DNA of 25,235 nt. Origin: Bacteroidales bacterium UBA1179 (GTDB taxonomy: Bacteria; Bacteroidota; Bacteroidia; Bacteroidales; Bacteroidaceae). Under the pieces are notes generated by a model. That model did not search any database, was not told where the DNA came from, and saw only the letters and a list, made by a program, of their open reading frames with translations. The DNA lies in the NCBI GenBank assembly GCA_002309915.1, contig DBYT01000020.1, positions 8,988 to 34,222 of the forward strand. Direction: 5' to 3'. The stretch's first letter is position 1; the number at the start of each line of letters is the position of its first letter. Shown here in pieces: positions 14,592 to 21,474 of this stretch. The position numbers and the translations under genes are program-made.

Positions 14592-15305
14592 TCAAAATAG
14601 TATTCCGTATGAGAATGACATGATTCCCAAACGTCTGTTAAGTTTGTAATCCGGAGCGGGATCGGTGTTGTTGAGGTCGGTTATCGGCCCTGAGATCGGG
14701 TTGATGGTGGCCTCATATTCAAAATCCATGAATGTTCTTCCTATCTTGATGCTTAATCCTATTGTCCAGCCCATGATCAGCTCTATGGGAGAGTCTGTGA
14801 TCTGGTAGGGGTCAAGGTTGCTGTACAGTACCGAATAGAACTTTTCCGGTGTATAATGTAAACGCGGACCGGTAAATGCAGACATGCAATAGGGCGGGCT
14901 GTTTACAATATGGTAACCTATCTGTATGGGTAGGGTGACTGACTTTAGCTTGTAGGAGCATGACATCTCATTCTTGGTCTGGCTTTCAGGATCCCAGCTG
15001 TTGAGGTCCATGTAGAAGCATGACTGGTTGAAACTCATACCCAGACCGGTCTGCAGAAATAGGGTGCGGGAGTTGAGTCTGAGAAGGAAAGCTGTGAAAT
15101 TACCTACCTGCGTATCCTGGGTGTATTCGGTCAGCTTGTGTCCGTTCATGAAGGCGTCAGTCACGTACGTGGCATTGGCGGTAAAGCCCACCTTGGCTCC
15201 CCAGCTTGAGGAGAATGCGGGCAGTGAGTTTCTGCTTAGGAACTGCGCCTGGGCAGTCGTAAACAGAAGTGATACCGTTATCAATGTCAGCGCGCGGATT
15301 TTCAT
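14592..15305 (-). CDS. PorT-like outer-membrane beta-barrel protein
   Basis: A 237-residue exported protein: signal peptide (residues 1-20, ending TTAQA before Gln21), then about ten alternating amphipathic strands, for example LNSRTLFLQTGLGMSFN and LKSVTLPIQIGYHI, and a C-terminal strand ending in Phe (SFSYGILF), the usual outer-membrane insertion signal. The TLFLQTGLG and VTLPIQIGYHI blocks match the porin/PorT-like OMP_b-brl_2 family of Bacteroidetes, whose members are mostly of unknown function. It sits 4 nt after pyrI and 25 nt before glyA, inside a housekeeping nucleotide/one-carbon operon, which is an unexpected place for an envelope protein. Substrate or partner cannot be deduced. Confidence 0.75.
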   Translation of the reverse strand: MKIRALTLITVSLLFTTAQAQFLSRNSLPAFSSSWGAKVGFTANATYVTDAFMNGHKLTEYTQDTQVGNFTAFLLRLNSRTLFLQTGLGMSFNQSCFYMDLNSWDPESQTKNEMSCSYKLKSVTLPIQIGYHIVNSPPYCMSAFTGPRLHYTPEKFYSVLYSNLDPYQITDSPIELIMGWTIGLSIKIGRTFMDFEYEATINPISGPITDLNNTDPAPDYKLNRRLGIMSFSYGILF

Positions 15306-15309
15306 CTTC

Positions 15310-15783
15310 TCAAAGGAGTTTTATCTCGCCTTTATGTATGTCTTTGTTGCAGTATCTGCAGCGAAGTGTTCCGTTTTCCTTGTCAACCACGTCGAATACG
15401 GTCTGCATGGGCTCGTGGTTGGTTATGCATTTTGGATTGCCGCATTTTACTATGCCGCGAACCTGATCGGGCATTGAGATTCTCTTTTTTTCTACAACCT
15501 CATAGTCGCGGATAATGTTGAGTACAATGTTCGGGGCTATGACCGAGAGCTTGCTGCATTCCTCTTCCGAGAAGTACCTGTCGGCAATCTTGATGATTCC
15601 CTTGCTGCCCATTTTGCGGCTGCTCAGGTTGGAGCCGATGGTGATGGGGGTGTCTATGCTTGTAAGTCCCAGCAGGTTGACTACATCAAATACCTTGTCT
15701 GACGGAATATGGTCTATAACAGTTCCGTTCTCAAGTGCCGCTACCAGCAATTCTGATTTTCCTGTCTTTTCCATATCTGTCAT
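15310..15783 (-). CDS. pyrI: Aspartate carbamoyltransferase regulatory subunit PyrI
   Basis: PyrI binds nucleotides (in E. coli, CTP/UTP inhibit and ATP activates) and links PyrB trimers into the holoenzyme. The 157-residue chain shows the N-terminal allosteric domain (VAALENGTVIDHIPSDK, residues 14-30; ITIGSNLSSRKMGSKGIIKI, 47-66) and the C-terminal zinc domain with four cysteines in the expected pattern: Cys114 and Cys119 (KCGNPKCITNHEP), Cys142 and Cys145 (RCRYCNK). Its ATG overlaps the pyrB stop by ATGA (15780-15783), the usual coupling for equimolar subunits. Length is normal. Cytoplasmic. Confidence 0.97.
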   Translation of the reverse strand: MTDMEKTGKSELLVAALENGTVIDHIPSDKVFDVVNLLGLTSIDTPITIGSNLSSRKMGSKGIIKIADRYFSEEECSKLSVIAPNIVLNIIRDYEVVEKKRISMPDQVRGIVKCGNPKCITNHEPMQTVFDVVDKENGTLRCRYCNKDIHKGEIKLL

Positions 15784-16700
15784 TTTAGAAGGTTGAGTGC
15801 ATTGCAGATCAGCGCCTCACGTACGTACAGACCGTTCTTGGCCTGCTGGAAATAGTAAGCGTGCGGATTTGCGTCGACATCCTGCGCTATCTCGTTTACG
15901 CGGGGAAGCGGATGCAGTATCTTGAGGTTCTCCTTGGCGCTGCGGAGCATGTCATTCTTGAGGATGAACATATCCTTGACGCGCTCATACTCCATGAGGT
16001 CGGTAAAGCGTTCACGCTGGACACGGGTCATGTAGAGGATATCGGCATCGGCTATGGTCTCCTCGTCGAAACGGGTATGCTCTTCAAACTTTATGCCGTT
16101 GTTGCGGCAGTATTCCTTGTATTCCTCGGGCATCTTCAGTTCATCGGGAGATATGAAATGGAAGGTGGGGTTGAAGAATCTCATTGCGGTGAGCATGGAG
16201 TGGACGGTACGGCCGTACTTGAGGTCTCCCACAAGGTGTATGTGCAGGTTGTCCAGACGTCCCTGGGTCTTGAGCATCGAATAGAGGTCAAGCATGGTTT
16301 GTGAGGGGTGCTGGTTGGCTCCGTCACCGGCGTTGATAATAGGTACCGGCGATACCTCGCTGGCATAGCGGGCTGCACCCTCCAGATAGTGGCGCATAAT
16401 GATAAGGTCGGCGTAGTTGCTGACCATCATGATGGTGTCTTTGAGGGTTTCACCTTTTGATGAACTTGTCGTGGCGGCATCGGAAAAACCGATAACACGT
16501 CCGCCCAAGCGGTTTACTGCGGTTTCAAAACTGAGTCTTGTCCTGGTGGAAGGCTCAAAGAATAGTGTCGCTACGATTTTCCCGTCAAGGATCTTGCTGT
16601 TGGGGCTGGCTTCGAATTTTGCCGCGTGGCCCAGAAGCCAGAGAATGTCTTCCCTGTCAAGCCCTTCGAGCGAAATCAGACTTCTGCCTGTTTGGTCCAT
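15780..16700 (-). CDS. pyrB: Aspartate carbamoyltransferase catalytic subunit PyrB
   Basis: PyrB condenses carbamoyl phosphate and aspartate to N-carbamoylaspartate, the committed step of pyrimidine synthesis. Signature blocks are FFEPSTRTRLSFETA (carbamoyl-phosphate site, near residues 48-62), SSSKGETLKDTIMM (the catalytic Lys loop), HPSQTMLDLYSM, and ILHPLPRVNEI. I place the start at the ATG at 16698-16700 (306 residues, MDQTGRSLISLEG). The longer in-frame ATG at 16727 adds nine residues that family members lack, and it overlaps the predicted -7 element (16725-16732), so it would lie upstream of the transcript start. It is the first gene of pyrB-pyrI-barrel-glyA, divergent from PBP1A. Confidence 0.96.
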   Translation of the reverse strand: MDQTGRSLISLEGLDREDILWLLGHAAKFEASPNSKILDGKIVATLFFEPSTRTRLSFETAVNRLGGRVIGFSDAATTSSSKGETLKDTIMMVSNYADLIIMRHYLEGAARYASEVSPVPIINAGDGANQHPSQTMLDLYSMLKTQGRLDNLHIHLVGDLKYGRTVHSMLTAMRFFNPTFHFISPDELKMPEEYKEYCRNNGIKFEEHTRFDEETIADADILYMTRVQRERFTDLMEYERVKDMFILKNDMLRSAKENLKILHPLPRVNEIAQDVDANPHAYYFQQAKNGLYVREALICNALNLLK

Positions 16701-16724
16701 TTGATTATAGTTTGTTCGGGAGCA

Positions 16725-16732
16725 CAAAATTA
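16725..16732 (-). promoter_or_regulatory. -7 element of the pyrB operon
   Basis: TAATTTTG on the minus strand matches TAnnTTTG. Its last base lies 24 nt before the pyrB ATG at 16700. No good TTG box is seen 19-21 bp upstream, so strength and exact start are uncertain. Confidence 0.5.
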
Positions 16733-16827
16733 CTAAGAAAATACCAACTATATGACCTTATGTTCATAACTTTCCCTAAAAAGCCATTTTTTGTAAGATG
16801 ATTATTTCCGATGCCATGTTTTTATGC

Positions 16828-16835
16828 TAAATTTG
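16828..16835 (+). promoter_or_regulatory. -7 element of the PBP1A operon
   Basis: TAAATTTG matches TAnnTTTG and lies 56 nt before the start codon at 16892, leaving room for a leader of about 45-50 nt that contains the hairpin at 16851-16870. No clear -33 TTG box is visible 19-21 bp upstream. Confidence 0.45.
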
Positions 16836-16850
16836 TAGGATAATGTTTGA

Positions 16851-16870
16851 TTTTCCGGCTTGCCGGAAAA
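16851..16870. repeat. Perfect inverted repeat in the PBP1A leader
   Basis: TTTTCCGGC (16851-16859) and GCCGGAAAA (16862-16870) are perfect reverse complements around 2 nt, giving as RNA an 8-bp stem with a CUUG tetraloop. It lies between the predicted promoter and the start codon. There is no T-run on either strand after it, so it does not look like a terminator; it could be a leader hairpin or a palindromic protein site. Confidence 0.6.
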
Positions 16871-16891
16871 GGCTGAGAAAGATAAATCGTA

Positions 16892-19240
16892 ATGAGCAAA
16901 ACTGTTAAGCGTGTTCTTTTGGGATTATGGCTGTTGTTTGCGGTCGGCATCCTTACAGTATACCTGATTTTTAACGGCCTGAGCAAAGGCTGGATAGGAA
17001 ATACCCCTTCAGTTGAGGATCTTGAGAATCCTATTGACAAGTTCGCTACCCAGATAATATCGGCCGATGGGGTCACGCTCGGTACTTTCGCACGTACCGA
17101 GGATAACCGTGTCTGGGTGGATTTTGACGAGTTGTCTCCCTATTTGGTAAAGGCTCTCGTGGCAACCGAGGATGTCCGTTTCCAGGAGCATGCGGGTATT
17201 GACCTCAAAGCGCTTGTCAGGGCAATTGTGAAACGTGTCATACTGCAGCAGCGCAGTGCAGGTGGCGGCAGTACCATTACCCAGCAGCTTGCCAAGCAGC
17301 TCTATACGGAGCATGTGGCACGCAGTTCCGTTCAGCGTGCATTGCAGAAACCTACCGAGTGGGTGGTTGCAGTGAAACTGGAGCGTTACTACACCAAGGA
17401 GGAGATCCTGACACTGTACCTGAACAAATATGATTTCGGTAACAGGGCCATCGGCATACATACGGCAGCCAGAACATATTTCGGCAAGCTTCCTTCCGAG
17501 CTGAACGCAGAGGAATCGGCCATGCTGGTAGGTATGTGCAAGAACTCTTCGCTCTACAATCCTCTGCGCAGACCTGAAAGGACAAGAGAGCGCCGTAACG
17601 TGGTGCTCAGCCAGATGGAGAAGGCCGGTTTCCTGAATGAGGTCCAGACTGATTCTCTGCAGGCTACGGATCTGATACTCAACTACCACAAGGTGGACCA
17701 TGCTGTCGGCCAGGCCACCTATTTCCGTGAGTATCTGCGTTCAATCATGAGAAAGCAGAAGCCGGTCCGTGAGAATTACCGCGGATGGCAGATGCAGCAG
17801 TTCTATGAGGATTCAATCGACTGGGAGCAGAATCCCCTGTTCGGCTGGTGTAACAAGAACCTCAACCAGAACGGTGAGCCGTATAACCTTTACACGGACG
17901 GTCTGAAAGTATATGTGACCATTGATTCGCGTATGCAGCAGTATGCCGAGGAGGCTGTGGCCGCCCAGTTGCAGGGCTACCTCCAGCCTGACTTCTTTGA
18001 GGCCAAGCGCGGACTCAAGACCGCTCCGTTCACAAACAAGCTTACTACCGATGAGATAAAGCGTATCATGGACCGCGCCATGAGGGATACGGACCGCTAC
18101 CGTGGTCTGAATGCCAAGGGCGTATCCGAGGATTCCATCCGCAAGGTGTTCGATACTCCATATCAGATGTCCGTCTTCTCATATGACGGTTACATTGATA
18201 CTGTGATGACACCTATGGATTCACTCCGCTACATGAAGTTCTACCTGCGAACAGGGTTTATGTGCATGGAACCAAAGACAGGATTCGTACGTGCATACGT
18301 TGGAGGTCCCGATTATCGTGCCTTTCAGTATGATATGGTTACCATGGGACGCCGTCAGGTGGGTTCTACAATGAAACCGTACCTTTATTCATTGGCTATG
18401 GAGAGCGGTTTCTCTCCCTGTGACCAGTGTGTTAACGAGACACAGACCATTTTGACCGAGTCTGGTCAGATCTGGCAGCCCAAGGATGACGGCAAGTCCA
18501 TGCTGGGACAGCTTGTAACACTCAAGTGGGGTCTTTCGCGTTCCAACAACAATGTTACGGCCTGGCTTATGTCACAGCTCAGTCCGTACGCGTTCGTGAA
18601 CCTTCTGCATGAGTTCGGACTCCGCAACCAGGCCATCGAACCTGTCCTGTCACTCTGTCTGGGCACTTGTGACGTATCGGTACAGGAGATGGTCAGCGCA
18701 TACACCGCTTTCGTCAACCACGGTATCCGCACGAATCCTCTCTATGTCACCCGTATCGAGGATGCCGAGGGTAACGTGCTTGCCCGCTTTACCGCCCATA
18801 GCGACGAGGTGATAAGTGAGGAGTCGTCATTCAAGATGATTGACATGATGCGTGCCGTGGTCGAGGAGGGTACCGGAACGCGTTTGCGCAGTTCTCGTCT
18901 GTTCCCCACATTCTGTAAGGTGGCCTGCGGCGGCAAGACAGGAACTACCGATAACCACTCGGATGCATGGTTCATGGGTTATACTCCTGACCTTGTGGCC
19001 GGCTGCTGGGTAGGAGGTGAAGACCGCGATATCCACTTTGACGATATGGATCACGGTCAGGGTGCTCATGCTGCACTTCCTGTTTTCGGCATGTTCATGG
19101 ATAAAGTCTATGCCGATTCGGCGGTGCTGGGCTATCTGCCGAGTACCAAATTTGATGTACCTGAGGATTATGATCCCTGCGGAGTGTACGTCGACTCCGA
19201 TGTTGAAACAATGGATAACTACTCAATAGAATCATTCTGA
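16892..19240 (+). CDS. mrcA: Class A penicillin-binding protein (PBP1A-type, bifunctional transglycosylase/transpeptidase)
   Basis: This enzyme polymerises lipid II glycan strands and cross-links their peptides in the periplasm. The 782-residue protein has a short cytoplasmic N-terminus, one TM anchor (about 8-30), then a GT51 transglycosylase domain with ATEDVRFQEHAGID (catalytic Glu93), GGSTITQQLAKQLY (125-138) and a KEEILTLYLNKYDFGN block. The C-terminal transpeptidase domain carries the SxxK motif GSTMKPY (Ser492, Lys495), SRSNNN (Ser551) and KTGTT (Lys682). All catalytic motifs are intact and length is typical. The divergent pyrB lies 191 bp away. The stop shares one base with the kdsB start (TGATG, 19238-19242), suggesting one envelope-synthesis transcript. 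Confidence 0.95.
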   Translation: MSKTVKRVLLGLWLLFAVGILTVYLIFNGLSKGWIGNTPSVEDLENPIDKFATQIISADGVTLGTFARTEDNRVWVDFDELSPYLVKALVATEDVRFQEHAGIDLKALVRAIVKRVILQQRSAGGGSTITQQLAKQLYTEHVARSSVQRALQKPTEWVVAVKLERYYTKEEILTLYLNKYDFGNRAIGIHTAARTYFGKLPSELNAEESAMLVGMCKNSSLYNPLRRPERTRERRNVVLSQMEKAGFLNEVQTDSLQATDLILNYHKVDHAVGQATYFREYLRSIMRKQKPVRENYRGWQMQQFYEDSIDWEQNPLFGWCNKNLNQNGEPYNLYTDGLKVYVTIDSRMQQYAEEAVAAQLQGYLQPDFFEAKRGLKTAPFTNKLTTDEIKRIMDRAMRDTDRYRGLNAKGVSEDSIRKVFDTPYQMSVFSYDGYIDTVMTPMDSLRYMKFYLRTGFMCMEPKTGFVRAYVGGPDYRAFQYDMVTMGRRQVGSTMKPYLYSLAMESGFSPCDQCVNETQTILTESGQIWQPKDDGKSMLGQLVTLKWGLSRSNNNVTAWLMSQLSPYAFVNLLHEFGLRNQAIEPVLSLCLGTCDVSVQEMVSAYTAFVNHGIRTNPLYVTRIEDAEGNVLARFTAHSDEVISEESSFKMIDMMRAVVEEGTGTRLRSSRLFPTFCKVACGGKTGTTDNHSDAWFMGYTPDLVAGCWVGGEDRDIHFDDMDHGQGAHAALPVFGMFMDKVYADSAVLGYLPSTKFDVPEDYDPCGVYVDSDVETMDNYSIESF

Positions 19241-19995
19241 TGGAATTTGCAGCGATCATACCTGCACGCTACGCATCTACACGTTTCCCTGCCAAACCGC
19301 TTGCGGTTTTAGGAGGCAAACCGGTCATAATACGCGTCTGTGAGCAGGCTTCCAAGGTGTTTGACCATGTGTTTGTGGCAACTGATGACGAACGTATTTT
19401 CAATGTCGTAAAAGAGGGAGGTTTCACCCCTGTGATGACACGCAGTGACCATAAGAGCGGCACTGACCGTTGTTTCGAGGCGTTCTGCAAATGCGGCGTA
19501 AAGGCCGATGTGGTCGTAAACATACAGGGTGACGAGCCTTTTATACAACCCTCTCAGCTTCAGACTGTCAAATCTCTGTTTGACAGCCCTGAAACCGATA
19601 TTGCAACGCTTGTAAAGCCGTTCGCACCGGATACTCCTTTTGATAAGGTCGCCAATCCCAACAGTCCTAAAGTGGTGGTCGATGACAATTGGAACGCGCT
19701 CTATTTCAGCCGTAGTGTAATACCGTATCTCAGAGGCATTCCCCAGGAGGAGTGGCCTTCACGTCATACTTATTACAAGCATATCGGACTCTATGCATTC
19801 AAGGCCGATGTCCTTAAGGCCGTAACTGAACTCCCGCAGGCACCGCTTGAGAAGGCCGAGAGTCTGGAACAGCTGCGTTGGCTGTCTGCCGGCTACCGTA
19901 TCAAGGTAGGTGTTACCGATGTCGAGACCATCGGCATCGATACACCCGATGATCTGGCTGCCGCCGAGGTATTTCTGAAGGAACATTCAATATGA
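19240..19995 (+). CDS. kdsB: 3-deoxy-manno-octulosonate cytidylyltransferase KdsB
   Basis: KdsB activates Kdo as CMP-Kdo for the inner core of lipopolysaccharide, so the organism has a Gram-negative outer membrane. The 251-residue product shows IIPARYASTRFPAKPL (nucleotide-binding loop, residues 6-21), ATDDERIF, the SGTDRC block, VVNIQGDEPFI (metal-binding Asp), YFSRSVIPY, and the C-terminal GIDTPDDLAAAE. Length matches the family. It begins one base inside the PBP1A stop and ends with ATGA overlap (19992-19995) with the MORN protein gene, placing it in the middle of a six-gene envelope/glycogen run. Cytoplasmic. Confidence 0.97.
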   Translation: MEFAAIIPARYASTRFPAKPLAVLGGKPVIIRVCEQASKVFDHVFVATDDERIFNVVKEGGFTPVMTRSDHKSGTDRCFEAFCKCGVKADVVVNIQGDEPFIQPSQLQTVKSLFDSPETDIATLVKPFAPDTPFDKVANPNSPKVVVDDNWNALYFSRSVIPYLRGIPQEEWPSRHTYYKHIGLYAFKADVLKAVTELPQAPLEKAESLEQLRWLSAGYRIKVGVTDVETIGIDTPDDLAAAEVFLKEHSI

Positions 19996-21017
19996 AGCAT
20001 AGAACTGACATACTTTTCCTGATACTCATTCTGTTCTCTCTTCCTGCCATGGCACGTCAGGACAGCATCAGGAACCGTCTCGTGATGAGTGACGGATCCG
20101 TATATACCGGACAGATGAGGCTGCGCAAACCCTATGGCACCGGACGTACCGATCATGCCAACGGTGATGTCTACGAGGGCGCATATGAGAAGGGGCTCAG
20201 AAAAGGTGTCGGAATATGTCATTATGCCAACGGAGACCTCTACCTGGGTTTCTGGGAAAACAATCTCCGTGTCGGCGAAGGTGAACTTCAGTATGCATCC
20301 GGTGATGTTTACAAGGGTAGCTGGATGTCCGATAAACGCAACGGCAAGGGTGTCTATATGTGGGCCGACGGCTCTTACTATTCAGGTGAATGGAACGGCG
20401 ATCTGCGTCAGGGGACAGGTCTGATGTGCTGGCGTGACAGTTCCGAATATCGTGGCTCGTGGGCAAACGGACTTCGTGAAGGTCAGGGTGAATACAAAAG
20501 CAAAGGCTATTCATACAGCGGCTCCTGGCTTAAGGACATGGAGGACGGCAATGGCATCTGCACCATGCCCAACGGTGATTCCTACAAAGGTCAGTTCCGT
20601 AACGGAACCATTACCGGAAGCGGCGAATACTCATTTGCCAACGGTGATTCCTACAAAGGTTCGCTGCGTGACGGAATGGCCGAGGGCAAAGGCGTCTATA
20701 CCTGGGCCGACGGTTCCGTATACGACGGCGAGTGGAAAGAGAACCGACGTGAGGGCAAAGGCCAGATGGAGTGGGGCAACGGTGACAAATACTACGGCCA
20801 GTGGCTGAATGATGTTCCATGGGGTGAAGGCTCAATGAGTCTTTCTGACGGAACCAAGTTCAAAGGAACCTTCGTGAACGGAGTGGTTGACGGCAAGGGA
20901 CTGGTCGAGGAGGCCGACGGCACCCGTCTTGAGGGCGTTTTCAAGGAGGGTTTCCGTACCGGAACATTCACCGTCATGGATAAGACAGGAAAAAAGATAA
21001 GAACGATAATATATTGA
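19992..21017 (+). CDS. Exported MORN-repeat protein (13 repeats)
   Basis: A 341-residue protein with a signal peptide (residues 1-21, ending LPAMA) and thirteen MORN-type units of 23 residues (one of 22) covering about 33-330, consensus NGDxYxGxWxxGxxxGxGxY. There is no catalytic domain, no TM helix and no lipobox cysteine, so it is predicted to be soluble in the periplasm, or surface-associated. MORN repeats form long beta-hairpin ribbons that bind lipids or proteins; their role in bacterial envelopes is poorly known. It is translationally coupled to kdsB (ATGA) and lies 4 nt before the YhcH-family gene. A role with lipopolysaccharide or peptidoglycan assembly is suggested by position only. 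The tail (331-341) is basic. Confidence 0.85.
   Translation: MKHRTDILFLILILFSLPAMARQDSIRNRLVMSDGSVYTGQMRLRKPYGTGRTDHANGDVYEGAYEKGLRKGVGICHYANGDLYLGFWENNLRVGEGELQYASGDVYKGSWMSDKRNGKGVYMWADGSYYSGEWNGDLRQGTGLMCWRDSSEYRGSWANGLREGQGEYKSKGYSYSGSWLKDMEDGNGICTMPNGDSYKGQFRNGTITGSGEYSFANGDSYKGSLRDGMAEGKGVYTWADGSVYDGEWKENRREGKGQMEWGNGDKYYGQWLNDVPWGEGSMSLSDGTKFKGTFVNGVVDGKGLVEEADGTRLEGVFKEGFRTGTFTVMDKTGKKIRTIIY
20088..20981 (+). repeat. MORN-encoding 69-bp tandem repeat array
   Basis: Thirteen tandem 69-bp units (one of 66 bp) encode the MORN ribbon. Most are diverged in DNA, but a 23-bp stretch is identical between units 8 and 9 (20569-20591 and 20638-20660, exactly 69 bp apart). That points to a recent unit duplication or gene conversion and makes copy number a candidate for strain variation. 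Confidence 0.8.
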
Positions 21018-21021
21018 GACT

Positions 21022-21474
21022 ATGATACTGGATACACTTGACAGACTTGAAAGCTACGGATACATAAGTCCGTTGATGGATAAGGTCCTGGATTTCTTCC
21101 GTAAGACCGATCTCTCAACCCTTGAGCCGGGCAGGATCGTACTGCAGGGTGATGACCTTTTTGTCAATGTAAACCGCCAGGGCGCCCAGACGCGTCAGGA
21201 GGTACCCATCGAGGCACATAAGGAGTATATTGACATACAGGTTCCCATTTCATCCGATGAGGAGATGGGGTTCATATCGGCTCCATTCATGCCGGCTCCT
21301 TCGGTACCTTACAGTGCAGAGAAGGATGTGGCGTTCTTTCCCGGCTTGTGCGATACATACCTCAACGTAAGGAAGGGTATGTTCACCGTGTTCTTCCCCG
21401 GTGAGGGACATGCTCCGGCCATCACCAAAGACGGTATTCTTAAACTAATAGTCAAAATCAGGAAACCATGCTGA
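21022..21474 (+). CDS. YhcH/YjgK/YiaL family protein
   Basis: A 150-residue cupin-like protein of the YhcH/TabA/EbgC family (DUF386). Diagnostic blocks are MILDTLDRLESY at the start, EAHKEYIDIQVPI (residues 64-76, with His66 and Asp71) and FFPGEGHAPAI (124-134, with Glu128 and His130), the expected metal-binding positions. Family members are linked to sugar metabolism, for example sialic-acid catabolism and sugar anomerisation, but the reaction is not established for most. It starts 4 nt after the MORN gene stop and overlaps glgB by 7 nt. No signal peptide, so cytoplasmic. Substrate unknown. Confidence 0.88.
   Translation: MILDTLDRLESYGYISPLMDKVLDFFRKTDLSTLEPGRIVLQGDDLFVNVNRQGAQTRQEVPIEAHKEYIDIQVPISSDEEMGFISAPFMPAPSVPYSAEKDVAFFPGLCDTYLNVRKGMFTVFFPGEGHAPAITKDGILKLIVKIRKPC

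Noticed and set aside
16851..16870. Hairpin before PBP1A as a terminator
   Set aside because: No T-tract on either side and no gene upstream that would end there; kept as a leader hairpin or operator candidate.
17009..17701. 230-residue minus-strand ORF inside PBP1A
   Set aside because: Shadow of the transglycosylase domain, whose catalytic motifs lie on the plus strand.
20088..20981. Regular 69-bp repeats as a CRISPR-like or satellite array
   Set aside because: The period is that of 23-residue MORN units in an intact reading frame, with diverged DNA and no spacers.
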